The notes below the pieces were generated by a model. That model was not told the origin of the DNA. It saw nothing but the letters and a program-made list of their open reading frames with translations, and did not search any database. The position numbers and the translations under genes were made by a program. Shown here one piece after another: positions 6,474-13,458 of a stretch of 13,523 bases of DNA (the first letter of the stretch is position 1; each line of letters opens with the position of its first letter). Source of the stretch: Nocardioides sp. (GTDB lineage: Bacteria; Actinomycetota; Actinomycetes; Propionibacteriales; Nocardioidaceae); assembly GCA_030452025.1 (NCBI GenBank), contig JAKDNC010000037.1, positions 1 through 13,523 on the forward strand, given 5' to 3'.

Positions 6474-7075
6474 TCGCATTCGTCCGAGGCACCGTCGCCG
6501 GTGTCACCCTCTCCAGCGCCGTCCTCGAGGTGGGCGGCGTCGGCCTTGAGCTGATGTGTACGCCGAACACGCTCGCGACCCTGCACCGCGGCCACGAGGC
6601 GATCCTGCCGACCAGCATGGTCGTGCGTGAGGACTCCCTGACCCTTTTCGGTTTCCTCGACGACGACGAGAAGTCCTGCTTCGAGCTCCTCCAGACCGCG
6701 AGCGGCGTGGGGCCCAAGGTCGCCCAGGCTGCCCTTGCCGTGCTCAGCCCCGACAGCCTCCGCGGAGCCATCTCCGGCGAGGACACCAAGACCCTCACCA
6801 AGGTCCCCGGGATCGGCCAGAAGGGCGCGCAACGGATCATCCTCGAGCTCAAGGACCGCATCGGTGCACCCACCGGTCAGGCTCGGGGCACACGCACGGG
6901 TGTCCCCACCACCGCCGGTGGGTGGCGTGACCAGGTCCACGAGGGACTGGTCGGCCTCGGCTGGTCGGTCAAGGAAGCCGAACGCGCCGTGGACGACGTG
7001 GCGCCGCAGGCTGGAGAAGAGCCCGACATCGGCGCGCTCCTGCGTGCCGCCCTGCAGACTCTCCGGAAGCGCTGA
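6470..7075 (+). CDS. ruvA: Holliday junction branch migration protein RuvA
   Basis: A 201-residue protein that binds the open square form of the Holliday junction as a tetramer and loads the RuvB motors. The N-terminal OB-fold domain starts MIAFVRGTVAGV and contains REDSLTLFGFLDDDEK (53-68). Two helix-hairpin-helix motifs follow: SGVGPKVAQ (78-86) and PGIGQKGAQ (113-121). A flexible linker (about 133-150) leads to domain III (about 151-201), which contacts RuvB. The GTG start overlaps the ruvC stop (GTGA), with AGGA about 5 bases upstream, and its own stop shares one base with the ruvB ATG (TGATG). This implies coupled translation of ruvC-ruvA-ruvB. Length and order are normal. Confidence 0.95.
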   Translation: MIAFVRGTVAGVTLSSAVLEVGGVGLELMCTPNTLATLHRGHEAILPTSMVVREDSLTLFGFLDDDEKSCFELLQTASGVGPKVAQAALAVLSPDSLRGAISGEDTKTLTKVPGIGQKGAQRIILELKDRIGAPTGQARGTRTGVPTTAGGWRDQVHEGLVGLGWSVKEAERAVDDVAPQAGEEPDIGALLRAALQTLRKR

Positions 7076-8136
7076 TGGACTACGACGCGGCCGAGGAGGA
7101 GGAGCTCCACCGCCGGCTCACCGACGCCGACGCGAACGGCGACGAGCGTGCCATCGAGGCGGCGCTGCGCCCCAAGACCCTCGACGAGGTGATCGGCCAA
7201 CAGCGCGTGCGCGAACAGCTCGGCCTGGTCCTCGACGCCGCCAAGGGGCGGGGGAGCGCCCCTGACCATGTCCTCCTCTCGGGGCCGCCCGGCCTCGGGA
7301 AGACCACCCTCGCGATGATCATCGCCGCCGAGCTCGGCACCCCGTTGCGCCTGACCAGCGGCCCGGCGATCACCCACGCCGGTGATCTCGCCGCGATCCT
7401 CTCCGGGCTCAGCGAGGGCGACGTGCTCTTCGTCGACGAGATCCACCGGATGTCCCGGGCCGCCGAGGAGATGCTCTACATGGCGATGGAGGACTTCCGG
7501 GTCGACGTGATCATCGGCAAGGGCCCCGGTGCCACCGCGATCCCGCTCGAGATCCCCGCCTTCACGATGGTCGGCGCCACCACCCGCGCCGGGTTGCTGC
7601 CCGGCCCGCTTCGGGACCGGTTCGGCTTCACCGCGCACCTCGAGTTCTACGAGCCGGAGGACCTCGACCTGATCGTCAACCGCAGCGCGCGACTGCTCGA
7701 GGTGCACGTCACCGACGAGGGCTCCGCCGAGATCGCCGGACGCTCCCGCGGCACACCACGCATCGCCAACCGGCTGCTGCGCCGGGTCCGCGACTATGCC
7801 CAGGTCCGCGCCGACGGCGTCGTCACCATCGACGTCGCACACGCTGCGCTCGACCTCTATGAGGTCGACCAGTCCGGACTCGACCGACTCGACCGGGGGG
7901 TCATCGACGCGCTCTGCCGACGCTTCGGTGGTGGCCCGGTCGGCCTGTCCACGCTCGCCGTCGCGGTGGGAGAGGAACGCGAGACTGTCGAAGAGGTCGC
8001 GGAGCCGTTCCTGGTCCGCCAGGGCCTGCTCGCGCGCACACCCCGCGGCCGCGTAGCCACCCCTGCCGCATGGCAGCATCTCGGACTGACACCGCCTCCG
8101 CCTGCGGCGGGGGAGCCGACTCTGTTCCAGGAGTGA
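7075..8136 (+). CDS. ruvB: Holliday junction branch migration DNA helicase RuvB
   Basis: A 353-residue AAA+ ATPase that forms hexameric rings on both sides of RuvA and pumps DNA to move the junction. The Walker A motif is GPPGLGKT (70-77), Walker B is VLFVDEIH (117-124), sensor 1 lies in VGATTRAG (166-173), the arginine-finger region is LRDRFGF (179-185), and sensor 2 is GTPRIANRLLRRVRD (226-240). The C-terminal winged-helix domain contains GGGPVGLSTLA and ends in an Ala/Pro-rich tail. The start shares one base with the ruvA stop. The family N-terminus is usually short; here about 27 acidic residues precede LRPKTLDEVIGQ, which is common in actinobacteria. It is the last gene of the SOS-controlled ruv operon. 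Confidence 0.97.
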   Translation: MDYDAAEEEELHRRLTDADANGDERAIEAALRPKTLDEVIGQQRVREQLGLVLDAAKGRGSAPDHVLLSGPPGLGKTTLAMIIAAELGTPLRLTSGPAITHAGDLAAILSGLSEGDVLFVDEIHRMSRAAEEMLYMAMEDFRVDVIIGKGPGATAIPLEIPAFTMVGATTRAGLLPGPLRDRFGFTAHLEFYEPEDLDLIVNRSARLLEVHVTDEGSAEIAGRSRGTPRIANRLLRRVRDYAQVRADGVVTIDVAHAALDLYEVDQSGLDRLDRGVIDALCRRFGGGPVGLSTLAVAVGEERETVEEVAEPFLVRQGLLARTPRGRVATPAAWQHLGLTPPPPAAGEPTLFQE

Positions 8137-8143
8137 AGGCGGT

Positions 8144-8149
8144 TAGACT
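8144..8149 (+). promoter_or_regulatory. Candidate -10 element of yajC
   Basis: TAGACT lies 8 bases after the ruvB stop codon, giving a predicted transcription start near 8156 and a leader of about 45 bases. GAGAGG at 8180-8185 is the only ribosome-binding-like motif but is about 15 bases from the GTG start. The -35 is not clear. Confidence 0.4.
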
Positions 8150-8200
8150 CGCGTCTCGGTCGTCCCTGTCCACCACCCCGAGAGGTCGGTTTCTTCCGTC

Positions 8201-8545
8201 GTGGAGCTCCTCGTTTCCATTCTGCCCATCATCGCGATCTTCGGCGTCTTCTGGCTGCTGATCCTGCGTCCGGCATCCAACCGCCAGAAGGCCCTCCGTG
8301 CGGTGCAGACCAGCATCCAGCCGGGTGACACGGTGATCACCAGCAGTGGCATCTTCGGTGACGTTCGCAGCATCGACGGCGACAAGATCGGGCTCGAGAT
8401 CGCCGACGGCGTGGTGATCACGGTCGCCCGCGCAGCCGTCGTCGGGCTGCCCGACGAGGAACGGGAGCAGACCCCGGTGGAGGACCGCGACGACTACGAC
8501 GAGCCGGTGGATCCGACCGCCGACGACAACGACCGGGACCGATGA
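8201..8545 (+). CDS. yajC: Preprotein translocase accessory subunit YajC
   Basis: A 114-residue protein with one N-terminal membrane helix (about 2-22, LLVSILPIIAIFGVFWLLIL) followed by RPASNRQKALR, the classic YajC signature. The soluble part contains QPGDTVITSSGIFGDV (40-55), a conserved block. The tail (84-114) is strongly acidic. YajC is an auxiliary membrane protein of the Sec translocon that associates with SecDF. It starts at GTG; no better start is present. The stop overlaps the apt ATG (ATGA). In most actinobacteria secD and secF stand between yajC and apt; here there is no room for them. Confidence 0.9.
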   Translation: MELLVSILPIIAIFGVFWLLILRPASNRQKALRAVQTSIQPGDTVITSSGIFGDVRSIDGDKIGLEIADGVVITVARAAVVGLPDEEREQTPVEDRDDYDEPVDPTADDNDRDR

Positions 8546-9135
8546 GCCGGATGGGCGATGTGGGAGCGCTGGTCTCCCGTCTCATCCGTGACATCCCGGA
8601 CTACCCGGAGCCCGGCGTCCTCTTCAAGGACATCACTCCGCTCCTCGCCGACCACGACGGGTTCACCGCTGTGGTCGAGGCCCTCGCCGCGGCTGGTCGC
8701 GACGACGACGGCAACGTCGTGGTCGACAAGGTCGTCGGCATGGAGGCGCGTGGCTTCATCCTCGCTGCACCGGTCGCCCTGGCCCTCGGGACTGGTTTCG
8801 TCCCGATCCGCAAGGCCGGCAAGCTGCCGGGCGAGACGCACGCGGTCTCCTACGAGCTCGAGTACGGCAAGGCCACCCTCGAGATCCACACGGACGCCGT
8901 TGCCCCCGGTGAACGGGTGCTGATGATCGACGACGTCCTCGCGACTGGCGGAACGATCGCCGCAACGCGAGAATTGATCGAGAAGTGCGGTGGCATTGCC
9001 CACGCGGTCGCCGTACTCATGGAGCTCACCTTCCTGCCCGGGCGCGAAGCCGTTGGCGACCTGTCGTTGCACACGCTCGTGCAGGTCGCAGATACCGAAC
9101 ACCGAGAAGACCGAGGAACCAACCGTGACGTCTGA
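8542..9135 (+). CDS. apt: Adenine phosphoribosyltransferase
   Basis: A 197-residue cytosolic type I phosphoribosyltransferase that salvages adenine with PRPP to AMP. The start region IRDIPDYPEPGVLFKDITPLL (15-35) is diagnostic for Apt. GMEARGFILAAPVA (66-79) and RKAGKLPGET (90-99) are conserved, and the PRPP-binding loop is VLMIDDVLATGGT (126-138). The C-terminus is extended by about 15 polar residues (VADTEHREDRGTNRDV) compared with typical Apt. These are encoded by the stretch that also holds the ribosome binding site and start of the next gene, with an 11-base overlap. The ATG overlaps the yajC stop by 4 bases. apt next to rel is common in actinobacteria; here a GAPDH gene stands between them. 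Confidence 0.95.
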   Translation: MSRMGDVGALVSRLIRDIPDYPEPGVLFKDITPLLADHDGFTAVVEALAAAGRDDDGNVVVDKVVGMEARGFILAAPVALALGTGFVPIRKAGKLPGETHAVSYELEYGKATLEIHTDAVAPGERVLMIDDVLATGGTIAATRELIEKCGGIAHAVAVLMELTFLPGREAVGDLSLHTLVQVADTEHREDRGTNRDV

Positions 9136-10558
9136 CCACTTCACCACCTGGAAGAGCCGCGAAGCGCTCGCAGAGACGATGATCCCGATGATTGGGCAGC
9201 TCTACCGAGGGCGTGACGTGACGATCCTCGTGCACAGTCGCTCGCTGGTGAACAAGTCCGTGATCAGCATCCTCAAGACGCACCGCTACGTGCGCCAGAT
9301 CGAGGGCCGCGAGCTCGCGATCGAGGACACCTTCCCGATCCTCAAGGCGATCAGCGAGCTCGACCTCGGCCCCTCACGGATCGACATCGGCCAGATCGCC
9401 GTCGCCTACGAGAAGGACGACCGCGGCCTCTCGATCGAGGAGTTCACCGCCCAGGCCGTCGAGGGTGCCACCGGTGATAACAAGATCGTCCGCGACGGCC
9501 CCCGCGATGTCGTGCTCTACGGCTTCGGCCGCATCGGTCGCCTCGTCGCCCGCCTGCTCGTCGAGAAGTCCGGCTCCGGCAACGGCCTGCGGCTGCGCGC
9601 GGTCGTCGTGCGCAAGGGTGGTGAGGGCGACCTGAAGAAGCGTGCCTCGCTGCTGCGCCGCGACTCGATCCACGGCGCCTTCAACGGCTCGATCCACATC
9701 GACGCGGACAACAACACGCTCTGCGCCAACGGCAACACGATCAAGATCATCTACGCCAACGATCCGACCGAGATCGACTACACCGACTACGGCATCGACG
9801 ACGCCGTGCTGATCGACAACACAGGCAAGTGGCGCGACCGTGAGGGCCTGGCCCAGCACCTGCGTCCCGGCATCTCCAAGGTGGTCCTCACCGCTCCCGG
9901 CAAGGGGGACGTGAAGAACATCGTCCACGGCGTCAACCACGAGACGATCCGCGAGGACGACAACATCCTCTCCTGCGCCTCGTGCACGACCAACGCCATC
10001 GTCCCCGCCCTCAAGGCGATCAACGACGAGTACGGCGTCGAGCACGGCCACGTCGAGACGGTGCACTCGTTCACCAACGACCAGAACCTGCTCGACAACT
10101 ACCACAAGGGTGACCGCCGCGGCCGGTCCGCGCCGCTGAACATGGTGCTCACCGAGACCGGTGCCGCCTCTGCGGTCGCCAAGGCTCTGCCCGAGCTGAC
10201 CGGCCACATCTCCGGCTCCTCGATCCGCGTGCCCACGCCGGACGTGTCGATGGCGATCCTCAACCTGACCCTCGGAAAGGAAACCAACCGTGAGGAGATG
10301 CTCGAGCACCTGCGCCACGTCTCGCTGCACTCGCCGATGAAGCGCCAGATCGACTTCATCGCCTCACCCGACTCGGTCTCCACCGACTTCGTGGGCTCGC
10401 GCGCCGCCTGCATCGTCGACGCCAACGCGGCGATCGTCCACGGCAAGCACGCCGTCGTCTACGTCTGGTACGACAACGAGTTCGGTTACTCCTGCCAGGT
10501 GGTGCGCGTGCTCCAGCACATCACCGGTGTCGAGTACCCGCTCTTCCCGAAGTACTGA
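9125..10558 (+). CDS. gapB: Long-form (GapB-type) glyceraldehyde-3-phosphate dehydrogenase
   Basis: A 477-residue enzyme, about 140 residues longer than ordinary GAPDH because of an N-terminal extension (1-125). The GAPDH core has GFGRIGR (133-139) for coenzyme binding, the active-site SCASCTTN (283-290) with C287 as the nucleophile, H314 in TVHSFTNDQ, and the C-terminal WYDNEFGYS (448-456). The size and extension resemble corynebacterial GapB (also called GapX), which works mainly in the gluconeogenic direction with NADP. At the end of the second beta strand (RAVVVRKGG, about 158-166) the acidic residue typical of NAD enzymes is missing and basic residues follow, in line with NADP use. The GTG at 9125 is chosen because GAGG (9113-9116) stands 8 bases before it; the frame is open farther upstream inside apt. 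Overlap with apt is 11 bases. Confidence 0.9.
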   Translation: MTSDHFTTWKSREALAETMIPMIGQLYRGRDVTILVHSRSLVNKSVISILKTHRYVRQIEGRELAIEDTFPILKAISELDLGPSRIDIGQIAVAYEKDDRGLSIEEFTAQAVEGATGDNKIVRDGPRDVVLYGFGRIGRLVARLLVEKSGSGNGLRLRAVVVRKGGEGDLKKRASLLRRDSIHGAFNGSIHIDADNNTLCANGNTIKIIYANDPTEIDYTDYGIDDAVLIDNTGKWRDREGLAQHLRPGISKVVLTAPGKGDVKNIVHGVNHETIREDDNILSCASCTTNAIVPALKAINDEYGVEHGHVETVHSFTNDQNLLDNYHKGDRRGRSAPLNMVLTETGAASAVAKALPELTGHISGSSIRVPTPDVSMAILNLTLGKETNREEMLEHLRHVSLHSPMKRQIDFIASPDSVSTDFVGSRAACIVDANAAIVHGKHAVVYVWYDNEFGYSCQVVRVLQHITGVEYPLFPKY

Positions 10559-10562
10559 GTCC

Positions 10563-10568
10563 TAGACT
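10563..10568 (+). promoter_or_regulatory. Leaderless promoter (-10) of rel
   Basis: TAGACT followed by exactly 6 bases (GTCGGA) and the rel ATG at 10575. It starts 5 bases after the GAPDH stop codon. No Shine-Dalgarno sequence precedes the ATG. rel may therefore be transcribed on its own as a leaderless mRNA, in addition to readthrough from apt-gapB. The -35 is unclear. Confidence 0.5.
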
Positions 10569-10574
10569 GTCGGA

Positions 10575-12890
10575 ATGAGCGAGGAGACGCCCACCGACGG
10601 TTCGCAGCCCGAGCGCGCTGCCGACCCCATCGGAGCCCAGACCGGGCGCCGGATGCGGGCCAGGCTGGCGCGCATCGGGCAGCGCCCGCAGGCAGGCAAC
10701 CCGGTCCTGGAGCCGCTCTTCCGATCGATCAAGGCCAACCACCCCAAGGCTGACCTGGCCCTTGTGGAGCGCGCCTACACCGTGGCGGAAGAGGCCCACG
10801 GACCGCAGATGCGCAAGAGTGGGGACCCCTACATCACCCACCCGCTCGCGGTCACCACCATCCTCGCCGACATCGGCATGACCGAGCCGACGCTGGTCGC
10901 TGCCCTGCTGCACGACACGGTCGAGGACACGTCGTACACGCTGGACCGCCTGCGCGCCGAGTTCGGTGACGAGGTGGCTCAGCTCGTCGATGGAGTCACC
11001 AAGCTCGACAAGGTGAAGTACGGCGACTCCGCCCAGGCCGAGACGATCCGCAAGATGATCGTCGCGATGTCTCGCGATATCCGGGTCCTGGTCATCAAGC
11101 TTGCGGACCGGTTGCACAACATGCGGACGCTGCGCTACGTCAAGCAGGAGACGCAGGAGCGCAAGGCCCGGGAGACGCTCGACATCTACGCCCCGCTGGC
11201 TCACCGGTTGGGCATGAACACCATCAAGTGGGAGCTGGAGGACCTCGCCTTCGCGACTCTCCACCCGAAGATCTACGACGAGATCGTGCGAATGGTGGCC
11301 GAGCGTGCTCCCTCACGGGACAAGTTCCTCGCAGAGGTGATCGACGACGTGACCGCGGACCTGAAGGAGGCCCGGATCAAGGCGACGGTCACCGGTCGCC
11401 CGAAGCACTACTACTCGATCTATCAGAAGATGATCGTCGGCGGTCGGGAGTTCTCCGACATCTATGACCTCGTCGGGATCCGGATCCTGGTCGAGGACGA
11501 CCGCGACTGCTACTCGATTCTCGGCGTGATCCACTCCCGGTGGAACCCGGTCCTGGGCCGCTTCAAGGACTTCGTGGCGATGCCGAAGTTCAACATGTAC
11601 CAGTCGCTGCACACCACGGTGATCGGCCCGCAAGGCAAGCCGGTCGAGATGCAGATCCGGACCTACGCGATGCACCGTCGCGCGGAGTACGGCGTCGCGG
11701 CGCACTGGAAGTACAAGGAGGACAGCCGCAACGGCGTGGACACGGATCGTGGCGCCGGCCCCGGCCAGTCGGGCGACGACATGACCTGGGTGCGCCAACT
11801 CCTCGACTGGCAGCATGACGTCGAGGATCCGGGGGAGTTCCTGGAGTCCCTTCGCTTCGAGATCAACCGAGCCGAGGTCTACGTCTTCACCCCCCGCGGC
11901 GACGTGATCGCGCTGCCGACCGGCTCGACGCCGGTCGACTTCGCCTACGCCGTGCACACCGAGGTCGGCCATCACACCATCGGCGCCCGCGTCAACGGTC
12001 GGCTGGTGCCCTTGGAGTCGACGCTGGACAACGGCGACGTGGTGGAGGTGTTCACCTCAAAGGCACCCAATGCCGGCCCGTCACAGGACTGGCTGAGCTT
12101 CGTGCGCTCGCCCCGCGCGAAGTCGAAGATTCGGCACTGGTTCACCAAGGAACGACGCGAGGAGGCGATCGAGCAGGGCAAGGAACAGATCGCCAAGCTG
12201 ATGCGCAAGGAGGGTTTGCCCCTCAAGCGCCTGCTCTCGCACGAGTCGCTGACCCAGGTCGCCGAACAACTCAAGCTCATCGATGTCAGCGCGCTCTACG
12301 CCGCCGTCGGTGAAGGCAACTTGGGTGCGCAGACCGTCGTACGTCGGGTGATCGACCTGCACGGCGGCCACCAGGGGGCTGCCGAGGACCTGGCCGAGGG
12401 AGTCACCATCACGGGCCGAAGCGGCTCGAGCCGGCTCGGCGCCGACGCGGGTGTCGTGGTGAAGGGGGCCGACGGCCTGTGGGTCAAGCTCGCCAAGTGC
12501 TGCACCCCGGTGCCTCCCGACACCATCCTGGGCTTCGTCACGAAGGGCGGTGGAGTCTCGGTGCACCGCACCGACTGCACCAACGCCGCGGAGCTTCAGG
12601 CGCAACCCGAGCGGCTCGTGGACGTCTCGTGGGAGCCGACCACCCAATCCACCTTCCTGGTCAACATCCAGGTTGAGGCGTTGGACCGCGCGCGGCTGCT
12701 CTCCGACATCACGATGGTGCTCTCGGACGTGCACGTGAACATTCTGAGCGCCTCGTTGACCACCGCCCGTGACCGGGTCGCGAAGAGCAAGTTCTCCTTC
12801 GAGATGGCCGATGCGAAACACCTCGACTCCGTGCTGCGCGCGGTGCGCTCGGTGCCGGGCGTGTTCGACGCCTACCGCATCACGCAGTAG
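10575..12890 (+). CDS. relA: Bifunctional (p)ppGpp synthetase/hydrolase Rel
   Basis: A 771-residue long RelA/SpoT homologue that makes and degrades the stringent-response alarmone. The N-terminal HD hydrolase domain has HDTVEDT (113-119) and KLADRLHNMRTL (175-186), so hydrolysis should be active. The synthetase domain contains GRPKHYYSIYQKM (274-286), YDLVGIRI (297-304), YQSLHTT (342-348) and EMQIRT (358-363). It carries the basic RFKD motif (329-332), typical of bifunctional Rel enzymes, not the EXDD of synthetase-only RelA. A TGS domain (about 434-497), a Cys-containing domain (C642, C643, H664, C668) and a C-terminal ACT domain (about 692-771) follow; these sense the ribosome with uncharged tRNA. 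Its length is normal. The start is placed 6 bases after a -10 hexamer. Confidence 0.97.
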   Translation: MSEETPTDGSQPERAADPIGAQTGRRMRARLARIGQRPQAGNPVLEPLFRSIKANHPKADLALVERAYTVAEEAHGPQMRKSGDPYITHPLAVTTILADIGMTEPTLVAALLHDTVEDTSYTLDRLRAEFGDEVAQLVDGVTKLDKVKYGDSAQAETIRKMIVAMSRDIRVLVIKLADRLHNMRTLRYVKQETQERKARETLDIYAPLAHRLGMNTIKWELEDLAFATLHPKIYDEIVRMVAERAPSRDKFLAEVIDDVTADLKEARIKATVTGRPKHYYSIYQKMIVGGREFSDIYDLVGIRILVEDDRDCYSILGVIHSRWNPVLGRFKDFVAMPKFNMYQSLHTTVIGPQGKPVEMQIRTYAMHRRAEYGVAAHWKYKEDSRNGVDTDRGAGPGQSGDDMTWVRQLLDWQHDVEDPGEFLESLRFEINRAEVYVFTPRGDVIALPTGSTPVDFAYAVHTEVGHHTIGARVNGRLVPLESTLDNGDVVEVFTSKAPNAGPSQDWLSFVRSPRAKSKIRHWFTKERREEAIEQGKEQIAKLMRKEGLPLKRLLSHESLTQVAEQLKLIDVSALYAAVGEGNLGAQTVVRRVIDLHGGHQGAAEDLAEGVTITGRSGSSRLGADAGVVVKGADGLWVKLAKCCTPVPPDTILGFVTKGGGVSVHRTDCTNAAELQAQPERLVDVSWEPTTQSTFLVNIQVEALDRARLLSDITMVLSDVHVNILSASLTTARDRVAKSKFSFEMADAKHLDSVLRAVRSVPGVFDAYRITQ

Positions 12891-12902
12891 CCGTGACGCT
12901 TC

Positions 12903-12946
12903 GTTGATCGAGGTCCCGCGAGGCGCGAGCGGGTGTATCGAGGCCG
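12903..12946. repeat. Dispersed intergenic palindromic element (REP-like)
   Basis: The stretch reads GTTGATCGAGG, then CCCGC-N9-GCGGG, then TGTATCGAGGCC. On the other strand it is the form GGCCTCGATACACCCGCTCGC ending in CTCGATCAAC. I recognise this from memory as a common intergenic repeat in Nocardioides-like actinobacteria. The core stem is 12915-12919 with 12929-12933. It lies 12 bases after the rel stop and may act as its terminator. Copy number cannot be shown from one window. Confidence 0.5.
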
Positions 12947-12950
12947 GGCC

Positions 12951-12959
12951 TGTGGACAA
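12951..12959 (-). promoter_or_regulatory. Single DnaA-box match
   Basis: The minus strand reads TTGTCCACA, the form preferred by high-GC actinobacterial DnaA. I found no second copy nearby, so this is not an origin. A chance match or a titration site is possible. Confidence 0.3.
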
Positions 12960-12999
12960 CCGTTCGACACGTCGCCTGAAGCGTCCGACCCTCAACCTC

Positions 13000-13019
13000 G
13001 GCCTTTCACGGAAAAGGCC
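13000..13019 (+). terminator. Hairpin downstream of rel, possible terminator
   Basis: GGCCTTT (13000-13006) and AAAGGCC (13013-13019) form a perfect 7-bp stem with a 6-base loop, about 110 bases after the rel stop. No T-run follows. It could end the rel transcript. Confidence 0.4.
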
Positions 13020-13106
13020 TGCCCCCGGCTCCACCCTCAATTTGGGGTCCATACCGCGCCGTGCGCGTCGGTCGCGCAAGCCGGTGGAGTGATGCTCACC
13101 GACACC

Positions 13107-13154
13107 ATTGCGCTCGCCATCGCGCTCGCCATCGCGCTCCCCGTCGCCCTCGCC
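13107..13154. repeat. Degenerate 12-bp tandem repeat, four units
   Basis: Units based on ATCGCGCTCGCC: the first three are close and the fourth is diverged (GTCGCCCTCGCC). Read from ATG 13092 it encodes IALA-IALA-IALP-VALA, which mimics a hydrophobic segment. It is probably replication-slippage DNA. Confidence 0.7.
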
Positions 13155-13282
13155 GCCGACGTCGAACCTGCGTTGGCCGCGATCGACAACGCACGCGCCG
13201 CCGCGTGGGAGCTGGCCGTTGCCGATGCTCCCGACCACTCGCCGTGACCAAACAGGCTTGGATGCGCGCCACCTCGGTGCGC

Positions 13283-13334
13283 CGACGACGGCTACCACGA
13301 CGACGGCTACCACGACGACGGCTACCACGACGAG
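13283..13334. repeat. 15-bp tandem repeat, about 3.5 units
   Basis: The unit CACGACGACGGCTAC is repeated with almost no divergence. In one plus frame it reads DDGYH three times, then DENT and a stop. No start codon opens that frame after the preceding TGA at 13245-13247. The low divergence suggests recent expansion or variable copy number. Confidence 0.8.
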
Positions 13335-13422
13335 AACACCTGAAGTCCCGAACCTCACGCAGGGGCTCGATGCTCGACTGAGGAGGGAAGCTCGCTCTCC
13401 GTCACTGGGGTAGTTGCGTCCG

Positions 13423-13458
13423 CTGGGGGGAGGGGTCCACGTGGCCCCCTCACCCCAG
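13423..13458. terminator. Strong G/C hairpin near the right edge
   Basis: CTGGGGGGAGGGG (13423-13435) pairs with CCCCTCACCCCAG (13446-13458) at 12 of 13 positions. The 10-base loop holds the palindrome CCACGTGG. It is probably a terminator, either for transcripts arriving from rel or for a gene coming from the right on the minus strand. No T-tract is present on either side. Confidence 0.55.

Noticed and set aside
6877..8079. 400-codon minus-strand frame opposite ruvB
   Set aside because: Antisense shadow of ruvB, caused by high GC content and lack of stop codons.
9374..10330. 318-codon minus-strand frame opposite the GAPDH gene
   Set aside because: Antisense shadow; Val/Asp/Leu/Gly-rich without family features.
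12951..12959. Replication origin or DnaA-box cluster
   Set aside because: Only one box is present, with none of the usual origin genes or AT-rich unwinding region.
13092..13247. Short gene with a membrane-like N-terminus (51 codons)
   Set aside because: The hydrophobic stretch is a 12-bp repeat, the purine-rich sequence before the ATG is too close for a normal ribosome binding site, and no family is recognised. I considered a remnant of a DUF222/HNH-type gene but could not support it.
12081..13358. 425-codon minus-strand frame covering the end of rel and the region after it
   Set aside because: More than half is antisense to rel, and its Val-rich N-terminus is only the 15-bp tandem repeat read backwards.
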